A stretch of DNA of 64,000 nucleotides from Pseudomonas nicosulfuronedens (GCF_005877905.1 NZ_SWDV01000002.1:307885-371884), one strand, 5' to 3'; shown: positions 48,863 to 58,200, counted from the stretch's first letter. A program made the numbers and translations. The notes: a model not told the origin generated them from the letters alone.

Positions 48863-49428
48863 CGACGGACCCCCAGCGAGGCGCTCAGTACCGACTCCGA
48901 GCTTTGTTGCTTGGCTTCGTCGCCTTTGCTTTTCCAGCGACTCGTGAGCGTGATCAGGTGGTTGTTGGCATTGACCGTCAGGGCTGCCCCTTGTGAGGGG
49001 GCGGTCAGAAAGTCGGTACTGGTGTATCGCCCCGCTGCAGCAGTAGCGTTTGCTGCGTAGGTAGTGCTGGCGGCATAGGAACATTGGGCTTCCCAGCGGT
49101 CGAAGGCGGCCATCTGGTCGCTGGTGCAGGTAGCAGCATTGACCTTCGCCCCGGATATCGGATTGAAATGATCCGCGCACCAGGTGGTAGGCAGGGTCGA
49201 GCAGTTCGGTGCAGTCGTATAGCTGGACTCTGCGCCTACGCTGTTTGCCCTCATGCGCTCGGCGAGCTCCTGCATGACCCAGGTTGCCTGCGAGCGCTGG
49301 TTACTGTCGGCGGTACCTTTCAGGGCATTCAATTGCAGAGCGGCGACGCCGAGGAGTCCGACGGTGAACACGAGGAGTGTTACCAGCACCTCGATCATGG
49401 TGATGCCGTGTTGGGCATTACGGGTCAT
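48859..49428 (-). CDS. pilV: Minor pilin PilV (GspI-like)
   Basis: 189 residues from the ATG at 49428. Leader MTRNAQHG|ITMIEVLVTLLVFTVGLLGV with Glu5; the segment GLLGVAALQLNALKGTADSN is the PilV hallmark (it aligns with GspI). Also RSQATWVMQELAERMRANSV. Five cysteines in the head (APNCSTLPTTWCAD, ATCTSD, EAQCSY). GGGGAG precedes the chosen start; an ATG at 49446 would add six residues before it and is less likely. 11-base gap from fimU. Confidence 0.92.
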   Translation of the reverse strand: MTRNAQHGITMIEVLVTLLVFTVGLLGVAALQLNALKGTADSNQRSQATWVMQELAERMRANSVGAESSYTTAPNCSTLPTTWCADHFNPISGAKVNAATCTSDQMAAFDRWEAQCSYAASTTYAANATAAAGRYTSTDFLTAPSQGAALTVNANNHLITLTSRWKSKGDEAKQQSSESVLSASLGVRR

Positions 49429-49439
49429 GGTCGCTCCCC

Positions 49440-49961
49440 TCAGCACGAAGTGTCGCGCGCCACAGTACGCACTGTTGTGCGTCCTACGGCGTTGATGTCG
49501 ATGCAGCGCCCTTCCGTCACCGAAGATGAAGAAGGCGCATTGACTTTGAAGGGGCGGGCGCTGAGCCCGCTCAGCAAGCTCCCGTCACGGCGGAAGGTCA
49601 GCTTGTTGGCGCTGAGCTGGTAGTCGCTGGAAACCTCTACACCGCTCATGGCGCCGTAGTGCTGGATCGCGGCAGCGTCCTGGCAGTTGGCGATGGTGGC
49701 AGGGCCAAAGCACCAGCCACTGACCCAGCCGTTAGCGCCACTGGCTGCCGGGATCACCACCATGTTGGCATTTCGCTTGGCCGCTTCGGCTCGGGCGGTT
49801 GCCAGCGTATTGGCCAGGTCAGAAGTCTGACTGGAAATACGTTGTCGAGTAACGAAGTCCCCCATGGATGGAGCGGCGATGGAAATCAGGATTGCCACTA
49901 CGGCAAGCGTGACCATCAACTCCACCAAGGTGAACCCGGCCAATTCCTTGGGGCGCGACAT
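49440..49961 (-). CDS. fimU: Minor pilin FimU (GspH/FimT family)
   Basis: 173 residues. Leader MSRPKELAG|FTLVELMVTLAVVAILISIA with Glu5, followed by the GspH-type helix APSMGDFVTRQRISSQTSDL and ARAEAAKRNANMVVIPAAS. C-terminal cysteines (GRCIDINAVG, RDTSC) and the pair in WCFGPATIANC fit FimU, which in P. aeruginosa couples the tip minor pilins to the major pilin shaft. It is the first gene of the minor pilin operon, with an AlgR-like site about 75 bases upstream. Confidence 0.88.
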   Translation of the reverse strand: MSRPKELAGFTLVELMVTLAVVAILISIAAPSMGDFVTRQRISSQTSDLANTLATARAEAAKRNANMVVIPAASGANGWVSGWCFGPATIANCQDAAAIQHYGAMSGVEVSSDYQLSANKLTFRRDGSLLSGLSARPFKVNAPSSSSVTEGRCIDINAVGRTTVRTVARDTSC

Positions 49962-50034
49962 GGCGCATTCCTCACATTTTCGATAGTGGCAATGCTGCCT
50001 AGTCGTGTGGGAAATGTCTTTTTTCTATGGATGA

Positions 50035-50043
50035 CCGTTCGTA
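50035..50043. promoter_or_regulatory. Candidate AlgR-binding site upstream of fimU
   Basis: CCGTTCGTA matches the AlgR box CCGTTCGTC at 8 of 9 positions and lies in the 150-base gap upstream of fimU. In P. aeruginosa AlgR directly activates the fimU-pilE operon. A 9-bp match occurs by chance fairly often, so this rests mainly on position. Confidence 0.45.
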
Positions 50044-50111
50044 TTAGGGTGATGTTCGGTCATGCCTTCCGAGGTTCTGTGAACCCCGTCGCGTCAGGCG
50101 TGAGAAGTCGG

Positions 50112-50624
50112 TCAGTGGGGGCAGAAGTCCGTGGTGCTTCCAGCTTCGCTGCGGATCCGCCCGGCCTTGTTGAAAACGAGGCGATAACTCGATCGGCCTT
50201 CGCCGCAGAGCGTCAGCGTACCGGCGTGAAAGGCGCCATTGGGCTGGATTGCGTTACCTCGCGGGGTGAAGTGGAGGTAGTGGCGCGAGTTGCCGTCGGT
50301 GCGAACGCTGATGCCACTCAGCGGGCCGTGGGCGGCCAGAGGCGGCTGTTGGAGGCTGTGCGTGCCGTGATTGCCGGAGTCCACGAAGACCTCCCAGCCG
50401 GAGGTCCACTCGCCGTTGATCGCAGCGACGCTGATGGGTTGTCCACTGTGCGCGGCCGATTCGCGAGCGAAGTCCAGCGCGTTGCGCAATTCCTGGGCGG
50501 CTGCACTCGTTCGCTGGTCGCGTAGCAACTCGCTGAATGAAGGCGCTGCGATGGACAAGGCGAGGGCAAGGATTGCAAGGGTGAACAGCAACTCGACAAG
50601 GGTGATCCCCCGTTCCCTGGTCAT
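50112..50624 (-). CDS. fimT: FimT, GspH-type pilin with DNA-binding GRxR motif
   Basis: 170 residues. Leader MTRERG|ITLVELLFTLAILALALSIA with Glu5; GspH-type head (APSFSELLRDQRTSAAAQEL, ALDFARESAAHSGQPISVAA). C-terminal tail: YRLVFNKAGRIRSEAG followed by TTDFCPH, with one cysteine pair (LTLCGEG and FCPH). The GRIR sequence fits the GRxR motif that in Legionella-type FimT binds DNA during natural transformation. It is separated from fimU by 150 bases, and thiO diverges upstream. Confidence 0.88.
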   Translation of the reverse strand: MTRERGITLVELLFTLAILALALSIAAPSFSELLRDQRTSAAAQELRNALDFARESAAHSGQPISVAAINGEWTSGWEVFVDSGNHGTHSLQQPPLAAHGPLSGISVRTDGNSRHYLHFTPRGNAIQPNGAFHAGTLTLCGEGRSSYRLVFNKAGRIRSEAGSTTDFCPH

Positions 50625-50818
50625 GTTTCGCTTCCGGGCAGTTGAGGAGCGGAAAGTATTGGTCGCCGTCTACGGTGTGCCTGTCAGCGAATTGGATAGA
50701 TGCCGTAGGAGCGGTCCGATGCCGCACCGACTTCCGTCTTGCTCCGTCGACGGCCCATGCCCGGTATAGTGTGCGGCCGGCGATGGGCCGTTGGTTTTCC
50801 TGTGATGTGGGGCGTGGT

Positions 50819-51928
50819 ATGCCGGACATGATCGTGGTGGGCGGTGGGGTAGTCGGGATGCTGACTGCCTGGACGCTGGGGCAGGCGGGCGCCGAAGTCC
50901 TGCTGCTGGAAAAGGGCGAGACTGGACGTGAAGCGTCCTGGGCCGGCGGCGGTATCGTTTCGCCGCTCTATCCGTGGCGCTATAGCTCGGCCGTCGCCAA
51001 CCTGGCTCACTGGTCGCAGGACTTCTATCCGCGACTGGGTGAGCGTCTGCTCGCCGATACCGGGCTCGACCCGGAAGTGCATGTCACCGGCCTCTACTGG
51101 CTGGACCTGGATGACCAGGCCGAAGCCCTGGCATGGGCCAGGACCCATGGTCGGCCGCTTTCGGAGGTGGCGATTGGCGCCGTGCACGAGGCCGTTCCGG
51201 TGCTGGGGCAAGGCTTCGAGCGCGCGGTGTACATGTCGGGTGTGGCCAATGTGCGCAACCCGCGCCTGGTCAAGTCTCTGCGCGAGGCATTGGTGCGACT
51301 GCCAAACGTCAGCCTTCAGGAGCAGGTCGAGGTGACCGGTTTCCTTCAGGATGGCGAACAGGTGAAAGGCGTACGCACCGCACAGGGAGATTTCACGGCT
51401 GACTCGGTGGTGCTGGCGGCTGGCGCCTGGAGTGGCGAGTTGCTGGCGAAGCTGGGGCTGGTGTTGCCGGTTGAGCCGGTGAAGGGGCAGATGATCCTCT
51501 ATCGCTGCGCCCCGGACTTCCTCTCCAGCATGGTATTGGCCAAAGGTCGCTACGCGATTCCGCGCCGTGACGGGCACATCCTGGTGGGCAGCACCCTGGA
51601 GCACGCCGGCTTCGACAAGACGCCGTCGGGCGAGGCTCTGAGCAGCCTGCGCGCGTCGGCAGAGGAGCTGCTTCCTGCGCTGGCAGGGATGGAGCCGGTA
51701 AACCACTGGGCGGGGCTGCGTCCGGGTTCGCCGCAGGGCATCCCCTTCATTGGCGAGGTGCCCGGTCATCAGGGGCTATGGTTGAACACCGGTCATTACC
51801 GCAACGGTCTGGTGCTGGCGCCGGCGTCCTGCCAGTTGCTGGTGGACCTGATGCAGAAGCGTCAGCCGATCATCGAGGCGGCACCCTACGCACCGGAAGG
51901 GCGCCTGGTGGCGACGCCCATCGTCTGA
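50819..51928 (+). CDS. thiO: Glycine oxidase ThiO (FAD-dependent)
   Basis: Oxidises glycine to iminoglycine, used to build the thiazole ring of thiamine. 369 residues from the ATG at 50819 (MPDMIVVGGGVVGMLTAWTL, the FAD-binding GxGxxG). DAO-family blocks: EKGETGREASWAGGGIVSPL, SVVLAAGAWSGELLAKLG, VEPVKGQMILYR, GRYAIPRRDGHILVGSTLEH, and WAGLRPGSPQGIPFIGEVPG. Soluble. A frame extension upstream (50642) lacks family similarity. Its stop lies only 13 bases from the end of the convergent pilR. Position beside pil genes as in PAO1. Confidence 0.94.
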   Translation: MPDMIVVGGGVVGMLTAWTLGQAGAEVLLLEKGETGREASWAGGGIVSPLYPWRYSSAVANLAHWSQDFYPRLGERLLADTGLDPEVHVTGLYWLDLDDQAEALAWARTHGRPLSEVAIGAVHEAVPVLGQGFERAVYMSGVANVRNPRLVKSLREALVRLPNVSLQEQVEVTGFLQDGEQVKGVRTAQGDFTADSVVLAAGAWSGELLAKLGLVLPVEPVKGQMILYRCAPDFLSSMVLAKGRYAIPRRDGHILVGSTLEHAGFDKTPSGEALSSLRASAEELLPALAGMEPVNHWAGLRPGSPQGIPFIGEVPGHQGLWLNTGHYRNGLVLAPASCQLLVDLMQKRQPIIEAAPYAPEGRLVATPIV

Positions 51929-51941
51929 GACCAGCCGGGGA

Positions 51942-53279
51942 TCAGTCGATCCCCAGTTTCTTCAGGCGGTAGCGCATGGAGCGGAAGGTCAGGCCCAGGC
52001 GCTGCGCTGCAGCAGTACGGTTCCAGCGCGTCTCTTCCAACGCCTGCATGATCAGCTTGCGCTCGATGTCCTCGAGGTAATCCTCGAGGTTGTCGATCTG
52101 CGCCAGACTCGCGTCCCCACCGCCGTCCGCCGTGCTGGTTTCGGCCAGGCGCAAGTCGTGAGGCTGGATGACGTCGTCTTCGCAGAGCGTGTAGGCGCGC
52201 TCCAGCATGTTTTCCAGTTCCCGCACGTTGCCGGGGAAGCGGTAGCTCTTGAGCTTCTCCAGCGCATCGGCACTGACTGCCGCGGTAGCCAGTCCGTTGT
52301 CTCCGGCAAGGCGCTTGAGCACGCGATCGGTCAGCAGCGGGATGTCCTCGCGCCGCTCGCGCAGTGGCGGGACGCGCAGTTCGATGACGTTCAGGCGGTA
52401 GTAGAGGTCCTGACGGAATCGACCAGCCGCGACTTCGGCAGCCAGGTCCTTGTGGGTCGCGCAGAGAACGCGCACGTCCACCGCAACCTCCTGCTGGCCA
52501 CCCACGGCGCGTACGGCCTTCTCCTGGATGACGCGCAGCAGCTTGACCTGCATCGGTAGCGGCAGGTCGGCGACTTCGTCGAGGAACAGCGTGCCGCCGT
52601 TGGCCGCCTGGAACAGCCCGAGCTTGTCTTCCACGGCACCGGTAAAGCTGCCTTTCTTGTGGCCGAAGAATTCGCTTTCCATCAGCTCGGACGGAATGGC
52701 GCCGCAGTTGACCGGCACGAAGGTCTGGGTCTCGCGCGGGCCTTGCTCGTGGATCAGCCGGGCTACCAGCTCCTTGCCGCTGCCGGATTCGCCGCTGATG
52801 TACACCGGCGCCTGGCTACGGGCGAGCTTGGCCACCTGGTTGCGCAGGGTGCGCATGGGCGGCGAATCGCCGAGCAGCCGGCTGTCCACCGGTGCTTCCT
52901 CGGCTTCTGGCGAGCGCAGGCGCAAGGCGGAGTTCACCAGCTCGCGCAGGCGGGCGAGGTCCACCGGCTTGGTCAGGAAGTCGAAGGCGCCGGCCTTGAG
53001 GGCCTGCACTGCGGTGTCGAGGCTGCCGAAGGCGGTGATCATCGCCACTGGCATCTGTGGATGACGCTGCTGGATGTACTGCACCAGGTCCAGGCCGGTG
53101 CCATCGGGCAGGCGCATGTCGGTGAGGCAGAAGTCGAAGGGCTCGCGGGCCAGGAAGTCGCGGGCTTCCTTGACGTTGCGGGCGCTGCGGGTATCCAGCT
53201 TCATGCGGCCGAGGGTGATCTCCAGCAGCTCGCGGATGTCGGGTTCGTCGTCGACGATCAGGGCTTTTTGACGGCTCAT
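51942..53279 (-). CDS. pilR: Two-component response regulator PilR (NtrC type)
   Basis: 445 residues. Receiver domain 1-120 with phosphoacceptor Asp54 in [14 protein letters not shown] and acidic pocket VDDEPDI. AAA+ domain with Walker [14 protein letters not shown] and a GSFTGA loop ([13 protein letters not shown]): here Ser replaces the first Ala of canonical GAFTGA. Walker B is [11 protein letters not shown], and [15 protein letters not shown] follows. C-terminal Fis-type helix-turn-helix [20 protein letters not shown]. It activates the major pilin gene pilA through sigma-54; pilA is not in this window. The ATG at 53279 follows pilS by 15 bases. Confidence 0.96.
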   Translation of the reverse strand: MSRQKALIVDDEPDIRELLEITLGRMKLDTRSARNVKEARDFLAREPFDFCLTDMRLPDGTGLDLVQYIQQRHPQMPVAMITAFGSLDTAVQALKAGAFDFLTKPVDLARLRELVNSALRLRSPEAEEAPVDSRLLGDSPPMRTLRNQVAKLARSQAPVYISGESGSGKELVARLIHEQGPRETQTFVPVNCGAIPSELMESEFFGHKKGSFTGAVEDKLGLFQAANGGTLFLDEVADLPLPMQVKLLRVIQEKAVRAVGGQQEVAVDVRVLCATHKDLAAEVAAGRFRQDLYYRLNVIELRVPPLRERREDIPLLTDRVLKRLAGDNGLATAAVSADALEKLKSYRFPGNVRELENMLERAYTLCEDDVIQPHDLRLAETSTADGGGDASLAQIDNLEDYLEDIERKLIMQALEETRWNRTAAAQRLGLTFRSMRYRLKKLGID

Positions 53280-53294
53280 GCTCTTTGCGTCTTC

Positions 53295-54884
53295 TTAGCT
53301 TTGTTTGCGCGGGTGGGCGAAGGTGAGGCGGAAGCAGCTGCCACCTTCATCTCGCGTCTTGTAGTCCAGCCGGGCCTGGTTGCTTTCGCACAGCTCGCGG
53401 GAGATGTACAGGCCAAGGCCGGTGCCCTTGCTTTCAGTGGTGAAGAACGGCTCGAACAACTTGCCCCGCTGATCGGCAGCGATGCCGGGACCGTCATCGA
53501 GCACTTCCAGTACGGGCAGGTCGGTCTCGCTGTCGCGGAACAGACGCAGCCACACCTGGCCGGTGCCGTTCTTCTGAGTGCTGTACCGTAACCCATTCTG
53601 CACGAGGTTGGTCAGTACCTGCGTCAACTGGTGCGGGTCCATGCGCGTCTGCACGGTGCCCTGGCCGGTTTCCACGTGGATCTGCTGGCCCTCGCGCAGG
53701 CTCTCGCGCATCTCGCCGGCGTAGCGGTGCAGCCAGTACTTCAGATCGAGCAGTTGGGGCTCTGACTGGCGGCGGCGCGACAGTTGCAGGACGTTCTCGA
53801 TGACCAGGTTCATGCGCCGCGACTGGTCCTGGATGATCTGCGTGAGGCGTCGGTCGGGCTTGTCCAGTTCTTCGGACTCCAGCAGCAGCTGCGCCGCATG
53901 GCTGATCGCGCCCAGCGGGTTGCGGATTTCATGGGCAATGCCCGCGGTGAGTCGGCCCAGGGCGGCAAGCTTGAGCTGCTGGGCCTGCTGGGCGATCTGT
54001 GAAATGTCCTCGAGGAACATCAGGATGTGCTGTTCGTTACCCCGGCGCAGGGGGATGAAGCTCGGTTGCACGGTCGGGCCGGACTCCATGGGCTGCAGGC
54101 TGGGCGGGCGCAGGGCAGGGTTCTGCTGCCATTGCTGCAGGCTGGCGACCAGTTGCGGGCTGTACTCGGCCAGTGAGTGGCCGGGCAGGTCATGGCCGCC
54201 CAGCAGGGTGGTGGCGCTCTGGTTGGCCAGCAGAACCCGGTGACGATCACCCAGGACAAGGATGCCGGTGCGCATGCGCTGCAGGATCAGTGCATTGAGC
54301 TCTTCCAGATTGGCCACCGTGGTGGCGCGCTGCTCGGCGATGCTTTCGACGATCTGCTGGCGCCGTGCCAGGGCCTGGATCAGCAGGGCCGAGGCGAAGC
54401 TCAGGGCGCCCAACCCGCCTGCCTGCACATAGTGGTTGATGGCGGTGGGCTGGCTGAGGCTCAGGTAAAAGGTCAGGTAGATCAGGCCGATCGCGGCGAT
54501 CGCGGCGATGAGCAGCCCGACCCGCCCGCGCAGCAGGATGTTGGCAATGGCCACGGCGACCACCATCAGGTTGCCGATGCCGCTGGGAATGCCGCCTGCC
54601 GTGTAGAACAGGGCGCTGAGCAGGAGAATGTCCAGTGCCGCCAGAATGAACAGCGGCAGCAAATGCCGTGGGGTCGGCATCAGCACTGCGATCAGGATGT
54701 TGAGGACCAGGTAGATCCAGCAGCCGACGTGGAAAAGCTCGGGGTGGGACAGTTTCAGGAGCTCATCGTCCAGGCTGCTGGAGATCAGCAGTACCAGCAC
54801 CAGCCCGATGGTCAGGCGGTACAGGTGGTACAGGCGCAGTACCCGCAGGCCCTGTCCTGTGAGGGAAATCCCTTCAGCGACCAC
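53295..54884 (-). CDS. pilS: Sensor histidine kinase PilS
   Basis: Six-segment membrane sensor kinase that responds to pilin levels in the membrane and controls PilR. About 529 residues if started at the GTG at 54884 (VAEGISLTGQGLRVLRLYHL from the second residue on); P. aeruginosa PilS has about 530. Hydrophobic segments fill residues 20-185 (LTIGLVLVLLISSSL, CWIYLVLNILIAVLM, LMVVAVAIANILLRG, GLLIAAIAAIGLIYLTFYLS). A PAS domain follows, then the phosphoacceptor His in LTAGIAHEIRNPLGAISHAA, N-box TNLVQNGLRYST, G1 EVLDDGPGIAAD and G2 TESKGTGLGLYIS. The frame is open to 54965 with an ATG, but the first 27 residues (MYRRPMPCRTRASG...) overlap the next gene and do not look right. The start is uncertain. 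Confidence 0.9.
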   Translation of the reverse strand: MVAEGISLTGQGLRVLRLYHLYRLTIGLVLVLLISSSLDDELLKLSHPELFHVGCWIYLVLNILIAVLMPTPRHLLPLFILAALDILLLSALFYTAGGIPSGIGNLMVVAVAIANILLRGRVGLLIAAIAAIGLIYLTFYLSLSQPTAINHYVQAGGLGALSFASALLIQALARRQQIVESIAEQRATTVANLEELNALILQRMRTGILVLGDRHRVLLANQSATTLLGGHDLPGHSLAEYSPQLVASLQQWQQNPALRPPSLQPMESGPTVQPSFIPLRRGNEQHILMFLEDISQIAQQAQQLKLAALGRLTAGIAHEIRNPLGAISHAAQLLLESEELDKPDRRLTQIIQDQSRRMNLVIENVLQLSRRRQSEPQLLDLKYWLHRYAGEMRESLREGQQIHVETGQGTVQTRMDPHQLTQVLTNLVQNGLRYSTQKNGTGQVWLRLFRDSETDLPVLEVLDDGPGIAADQRGKLFEPFFTTESKGTGLGLYISRELCESNQARLDYKTRDEGGSCFRLTFAHPRKQS

Positions 54885-55110
54885 GGTCGGTGCGGTCCTG
54901 TTCGAGGTGCGCGCGGCTGCAGTACCACTTGCTCTCGTCCTGCAGGGCATGGGTCTGCGGTACATGCACGCCGCACTGCGCGCAGCGGACCATGGGCGCG
55001 GCCGAGTCGTTCCCCTTGGGCTTCTCGACAGGGCGGGCTGGTCGGGTAGCTTTGCGCCACAACCACCAGCCGAGGGCGAAGAGGGCGATCCAGAACAGCA
55101 GACGGGTCAT
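54874..55110 (-). CDS. PP0621-family small membrane-anchored protein
   Basis: 78 residues. One N-terminal membrane helix (MTRLLFWIALFALGWWLWRK) followed by a basic linker (ATRPARPVEKPKGNDSAAP) and a C-terminal metal-knuckle: MVRCAQCGVHVPQTHALQD ... KWYCSRAHLEQD, i.e. Cys-x2-Cys ... Cys-x3-His, probably binding one zinc. This is the PP0621 family of small pseudomonad proteins, always located beside pilS. It overlaps the likely pilS start. The gene is short and simple but the CxxC...CxxxH pattern makes it convincing. Function unknown. Confidence 0.85.
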   Translation of the reverse strand: MTRLLFWIALFALGWWLWRKATRPARPVEKPKGNDSAAPMVRCAQCGVHVPQTHALQDESKWYCSRAHLEQDRTDRGR

Positions 55111-55226
55111 GGCAATCCCTTGTGCTTAAAGAGCGGCAGTTTATCCAAGCCACGCGGTGCCGCACAGTGAGCCCGTGCGCGCACCTGCCAGGCCATGGAC
55201 GAAAAGCGCCCATGCTTGGCCCAAAC

Positions 55227-55257
55227 GAAAAAGGGAGGCCGAAGCCTCCCTTTTTCT
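55227..55257. terminator. Terminator between bamD and the PP0621-pilS-pilR unit
   Basis: GAAAAAGGGAGGC-CGAA-GCCTCCCTTTTTC; T-run on both sides, 15 bases beyond the bamD stop. It stops bamD transcription before the pilS unit begins. Confidence 0.93.
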
Positions 55258-55271
55258 CGAACCCGTCGGTA

Positions 55272-56297
55272 TCAGTCGAAGATACCGAAGGTCATGTAGC
55301 TGAACCAGGAGCGGTCGCTGCTGCCGGCGTTGCCTTCGGACTCGTGCTGTTCTTCTTCCACGTCGCTCTGGTTCTCAGGCTTGAGCTCGGCGGGAATCTG
55401 CTGCTCGGCGTCTTCGTACTGCTTGATCACGTCCTTGGAGGCCTGGGTTTCCATATGCGGCGGGGCATCGTTGGTCTCGATCAGACCCAGGGTGGCCTTG
55501 GCCAGCCAGGAGCGGTTGTCAGCTTCGTCTTCGCGCGGCACGAACCGGCCATCCTTGAGGCTGGCGTTGTCCGGATAGTTGGCCTTCAGGGTTTCCAGGC
55601 TGGAATCGGCGAGGTCATTCAGGCCCAGGCGCTGGTAGGCTTCGACCATGATCGCCAGGCCATCGCCGACGGCCGGGGTTTCCTGGAAGTTCTCGACCAC
55701 GTAACGGCCACGGTTGGCGGCGGCGACATAGGCCTGGCGCTTGAGGTAGTAGTGGCCAACGTGCACTTCGTAGGCCGCCAGCAGGTTGCGCAGGTAGATC
55801 ATGCGCGCCTTGGCGTCCGGGGCGTAGCGGCTGTTGGGGTAGCGACTGACCAGCTGGGCGAACTCGTTGAAGGAGTCGCGGGCCGCACCCGGGTCGCGCT
55901 TGGTCATGTCCAGCGGCAGGAAGCGCGCCAGCAGGCCACGGTCCTGGTCGAAGGAAGCCAGGCCCTTGAGGTAGTAGGCGTAGTCGACGTTCGGGTGTTG
56001 CGGGTGCAGGCGGATGAAGCGCTCGGCGGAGGCGCGGGCGGCCTCGGGCTCCATGTTCTTGTAGTTGGCGTAGATCAGCTCCAACTGGGCCTGCTCGGCA
56101 TAGCGGCCGAACGGATAGCGGGACTCCAGCGCCTTCAGCTTGGCGACGGCGTTGGTGTAGCTCTTGTTGTTGAGGTCTTCCTGTGCCTGCTGGTACAGCT
56201 GGCTTTCGCTCAGGTTCTCATCCACCTTCTCGCCCTTGGAGGAGCAGGCGGTAACGAAGGCGAGGGTGGCGATCAGCAGCAGGTGTTTCACTTGCAT
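55272..56297 (-). CDS. bamD: Outer-membrane assembly lipoprotein BamD (ComL)
   Basis: 341 residues; most BamD proteins have about 245, so this one carries an extra C-terminal tail of roughly 90 residues. Lipobox [11 protein letters not shown] with acylated Cys18. TPR-like repeats through residues 30-250: [80 protein letters not shown]. The final 60 residues are acidic and Gln/Glu-rich, ending SYMTFGIFD, as in pseudomonads. BamD inserts beta-barrel proteins together with BamA; essential. Start ATG at 56297, divergent from rluD. Confidence 0.95.
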   Translation of the reverse strand: MQVKHLLLIATLAFVTACSSKGEKVDENLSESQLYQQAQEDLNNKSYTNAVAKLKALESRYPFGRYAEQAQLELIYANYKNMEPEAARASAERFIRLHPQHPNVDYAYYLKGLASFDQDRGLLARFLPLDMTKRDPGAARDSFNEFAQLVSRYPNSRYAPDAKARMIYLRNLLAAYEVHVGHYYLKRQAYVAAANRGRYVVENFQETPAVGDGLAIMVEAYQRLGLNDLADSSLETLKANYPDNASLKDGRFVPREDEADNRSWLAKATLGLIETNDAPPHMETQASKDVIKQYEDAEQQIPAELKPENQSDVEEEQHESEGNAGSSDRSWFSYMTFGIFD

Positions 56298-56444
56298 GGC
56301 GGCTTGCGTCCCTGGACGGTCGGCTGTCGCGGCCGCAACCGTCTGTTATGATTGGCGCCCCAGGGGTACCCCTGGGACAAAGGCCCCGTATTTAACCACA
56401 GCGCGCAGCCGAACCAAAAGGCCGCGCGCCCTTCGTGTCCAGTC

Positions 56445-57404
56445 ATGTCCGATATCATCCAACTCGCGGCAGAAGTGCCGTTCGACCTCGGTGGTCAGCG
56501 TCTCGACCAGGTCGCCGCCCAGCTCTTCTCCGATCACTCCCGTTCCCGCCTGGCTGGCTGGATCAAGGACGGCCGTCTCAAGGTCGATGGCGCCGTGTTG
56601 CGTCCGCGCGACATTGTCCACGCCGGCTCGCGCCTGGAACTGGATGTCGCGCTGGAGGCCCAGGGTGAATGGGTCGCCCAGGATATCGAGCTGGACATCG
56701 TCTATGAAGATGACCACATCCTGGTCATCGACAAGCCGACCGGCCTGGTGGTTCACCCCGCCGCCGGCCACCAGGACGGCACCCTGCTCAATGCGCTGCT
56801 GCACCACGTGCCGCATCTGGCCAATGTGCCGCGCGCCGGCATCGTGCACCGCCTGGACAAGGACACCACCGGCTTGATGGTGGTGGCCAAGACCCTGGAA
56901 GCGCACACCAACCTGGTCGCCCAGCTGCAGGCGCGCAGCGTCAGCCGCATCTATGAGGCCATCGTCACCGGCGTGATCGTCGCTGGCGGCACCGTCGACG
57001 CGCCCATCGGCCGTCATGGTGTACAGCGCCAGAAGATGGCGGTGATCGAGACCGGCAAGGTCGCCATCAGCCATTACCGCGTGCTGGAGCGCTTCCGTGC
57101 GCATACCCACACGCGGGTGAAGCTGGAAACCGGACGTACCCACCAGATCCGCGTCCATATGACGCATATCGGCCACCCGCTGGTGGGGGACCCCACCTAC
57201 GGCGGGCGTTTCCGCATTCCGCCGGGGGCCAGCCCGACGCTGATCGAGTCCCTGCGCGATTTCCCGCGTCAGGCCTTGCATGCGCGCTTCCTGGAGCTGG
57301 ATCACCCGGCCACCAACGTGCGTATGAAGTGGGAGTCGCCGCTGCCGGATGACTTCACCTGGCTGCTGAGCCTGCTGCGGCAGGACAACGAGTCCTTCGT
57401 ATGA
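56445..57404 (+). CDS. rluD: 23S rRNA pseudouridine synthase RluD
   Basis: Makes pseudouridines 1911, 1915 and 1917 in helix 69 of 23S rRNA. 319 residues. S4-type RNA-binding domain at the N-terminus (FDLGGQRLDQVAAQLFSDHS, RLAGWIKDGRLKVDG), then the RluA-family catalytic domain with active-site Asp in AGIVHRLDKDTTGLMVVAKT. Also DKPTGLVVHPAAGHQDGTLL, ETGRTHQIRVHMTHIGHPLV and GDPTYGGRF. The ATG at 56445 (MSDIIQLAAEVPFDLGGQRL) is the family start; an in-frame ATG upstream at 56352 reads into the promoter region. It overlaps pgeF by 4 bases. Confidence 0.97.
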   Translation: MSDIIQLAAEVPFDLGGQRLDQVAAQLFSDHSRSRLAGWIKDGRLKVDGAVLRPRDIVHAGSRLELDVALEAQGEWVAQDIELDIVYEDDHILVIDKPTGLVVHPAAGHQDGTLLNALLHHVPHLANVPRAGIVHRLDKDTTGLMVVAKTLEAHTNLVAQLQARSVSRIYEAIVTGVIVAGGTVDAPIGRHGVQRQKMAVIETGKVAISHYRVLERFRAHTHTRVKLETGRTHQIRVHMTHIGHPLVGDPTYGGRFRIPPGASPTLIESLRDFPRQALHARFLELDHPATNVRMKWESPLPDDFTWLLSLLRQDNESFV

Positions 57405-58126
57405 GCCCTTGGCTGACGCCCGACTGGCCGATTCCAGCGAACGTCCGCGCCTGCGTGACGACCCGCGCCGGCGGCGTCAGCCTCGAGCCTTTCGACAGTT
57501 TCAACCTCGGTGACCACGTCGGCGACGACCCGGTTGCCGTGGCCGAGAACCGCCGCCGCCTGACCGCCGAGCTGGGCTGCCAGCCGGCCTGGCTGAGTCA
57601 GGTGCATGGAATCGACGTGGTCGAGGCCGATCCGTCTGCTGTCTCCACCGCGGATGCCAGCTGGAGTGCCACGCGTGGTCTCGCCTGCACCATCATGACT
57701 GCTGATTGCCTGCCGGCGCTGTTCTGCGACCGCGCGGGTACTCGTGTCGGTGCAGCCCACGCCGGCTGGCGCGGGTTGGCGGGCGGCGTTCTGGAGGCAA
57801 CCGTGGACGCCATGGGCGTCGTGCCGGCTGAGCTGCTGGTCTGGCTGGGGCCGTCCATCGGCCCGCAGGCCTTTGAAGTCGGCCCGGAAGTGCGTGAAGC
57901 CTTCCTGAAGGATCACGCCGAAGCCGAGCGCGCCTTCCTGCCCAGTGCCAATGCGGGCAAGTACATGGCCGACATCTATGAACTGGCGCGCATCCGCCTC
58001 GCGGCGAAGGGTGTGACTGCCGTCTACGGTGGGGGATTCTGCACCTTCACCGACACCGAACGCTTCTATTCCTACCGCCGGAGCTCCCGTACTGGCCGCC
58101 TGGCGAGCCTGATCTGGCTCTTGTAG
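57401..58126 (+). CDS. pgeF: Peptidoglycan editing factor PgeF (YfiH, multicopper-like Cu/Zn fold)
   Basis: 241 residues. Family cysteine and histidines: IMTADCLPALFCDRAGTRVG, AAHAGWRGLAGGVLEATVDA, AWLSQVHGIDVVEAD, and C-terminal YSYRRSSRTGRLASLIWLL. PgeF hydrolyses aberrant UDP-MurNAc-dipeptide, protecting peptidoglycan synthesis from serine at position 1; earlier it was called laccase-like. Start ATG 57401 is inside rluD (4-base overlap). Its stop codon lies within the REP-like palindrome at 58122. Confidence 0.95.
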   Translation: MSPWLTPDWPIPANVRACVTTRAGGVSLEPFDSFNLGDHVGDDPVAVAENRRRLTAELGCQPAWLSQVHGIDVVEADPSAVSTADASWSATRGLACTIMTADCLPALFCDRAGTRVGAAHAGWRGLAGGVLEATVDAMGVVPAELLVWLGPSIGPQAFEVGPEVREAFLKDHAEAERAFLPSANAGKYMADIYELARIRLAAKGVTAVYGGGFCTFTDTERFYSYRRSSRTGRLASLIWLL

Positions 58127-58145
58127 GAGCAAGCTTGCTCCTACA
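58122..58145. repeat. REP-like perfect palindrome after pgeF
   Basis: TGTAGGAGCAAG-CTTGCTCCTACA, 24 bases of perfect dyad symmetry; the pgeF stop codon falls within it. Shares the GTAGGAGCNAGCTTGC core with the elements at 9319 and 60925. Confidence 0.8.
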
Positions 58146-58200
58146 GGCTCGGCCAGACGCTTTCGTTGGGCACAAACTGACGGGTGTCATGGCCAAATGG

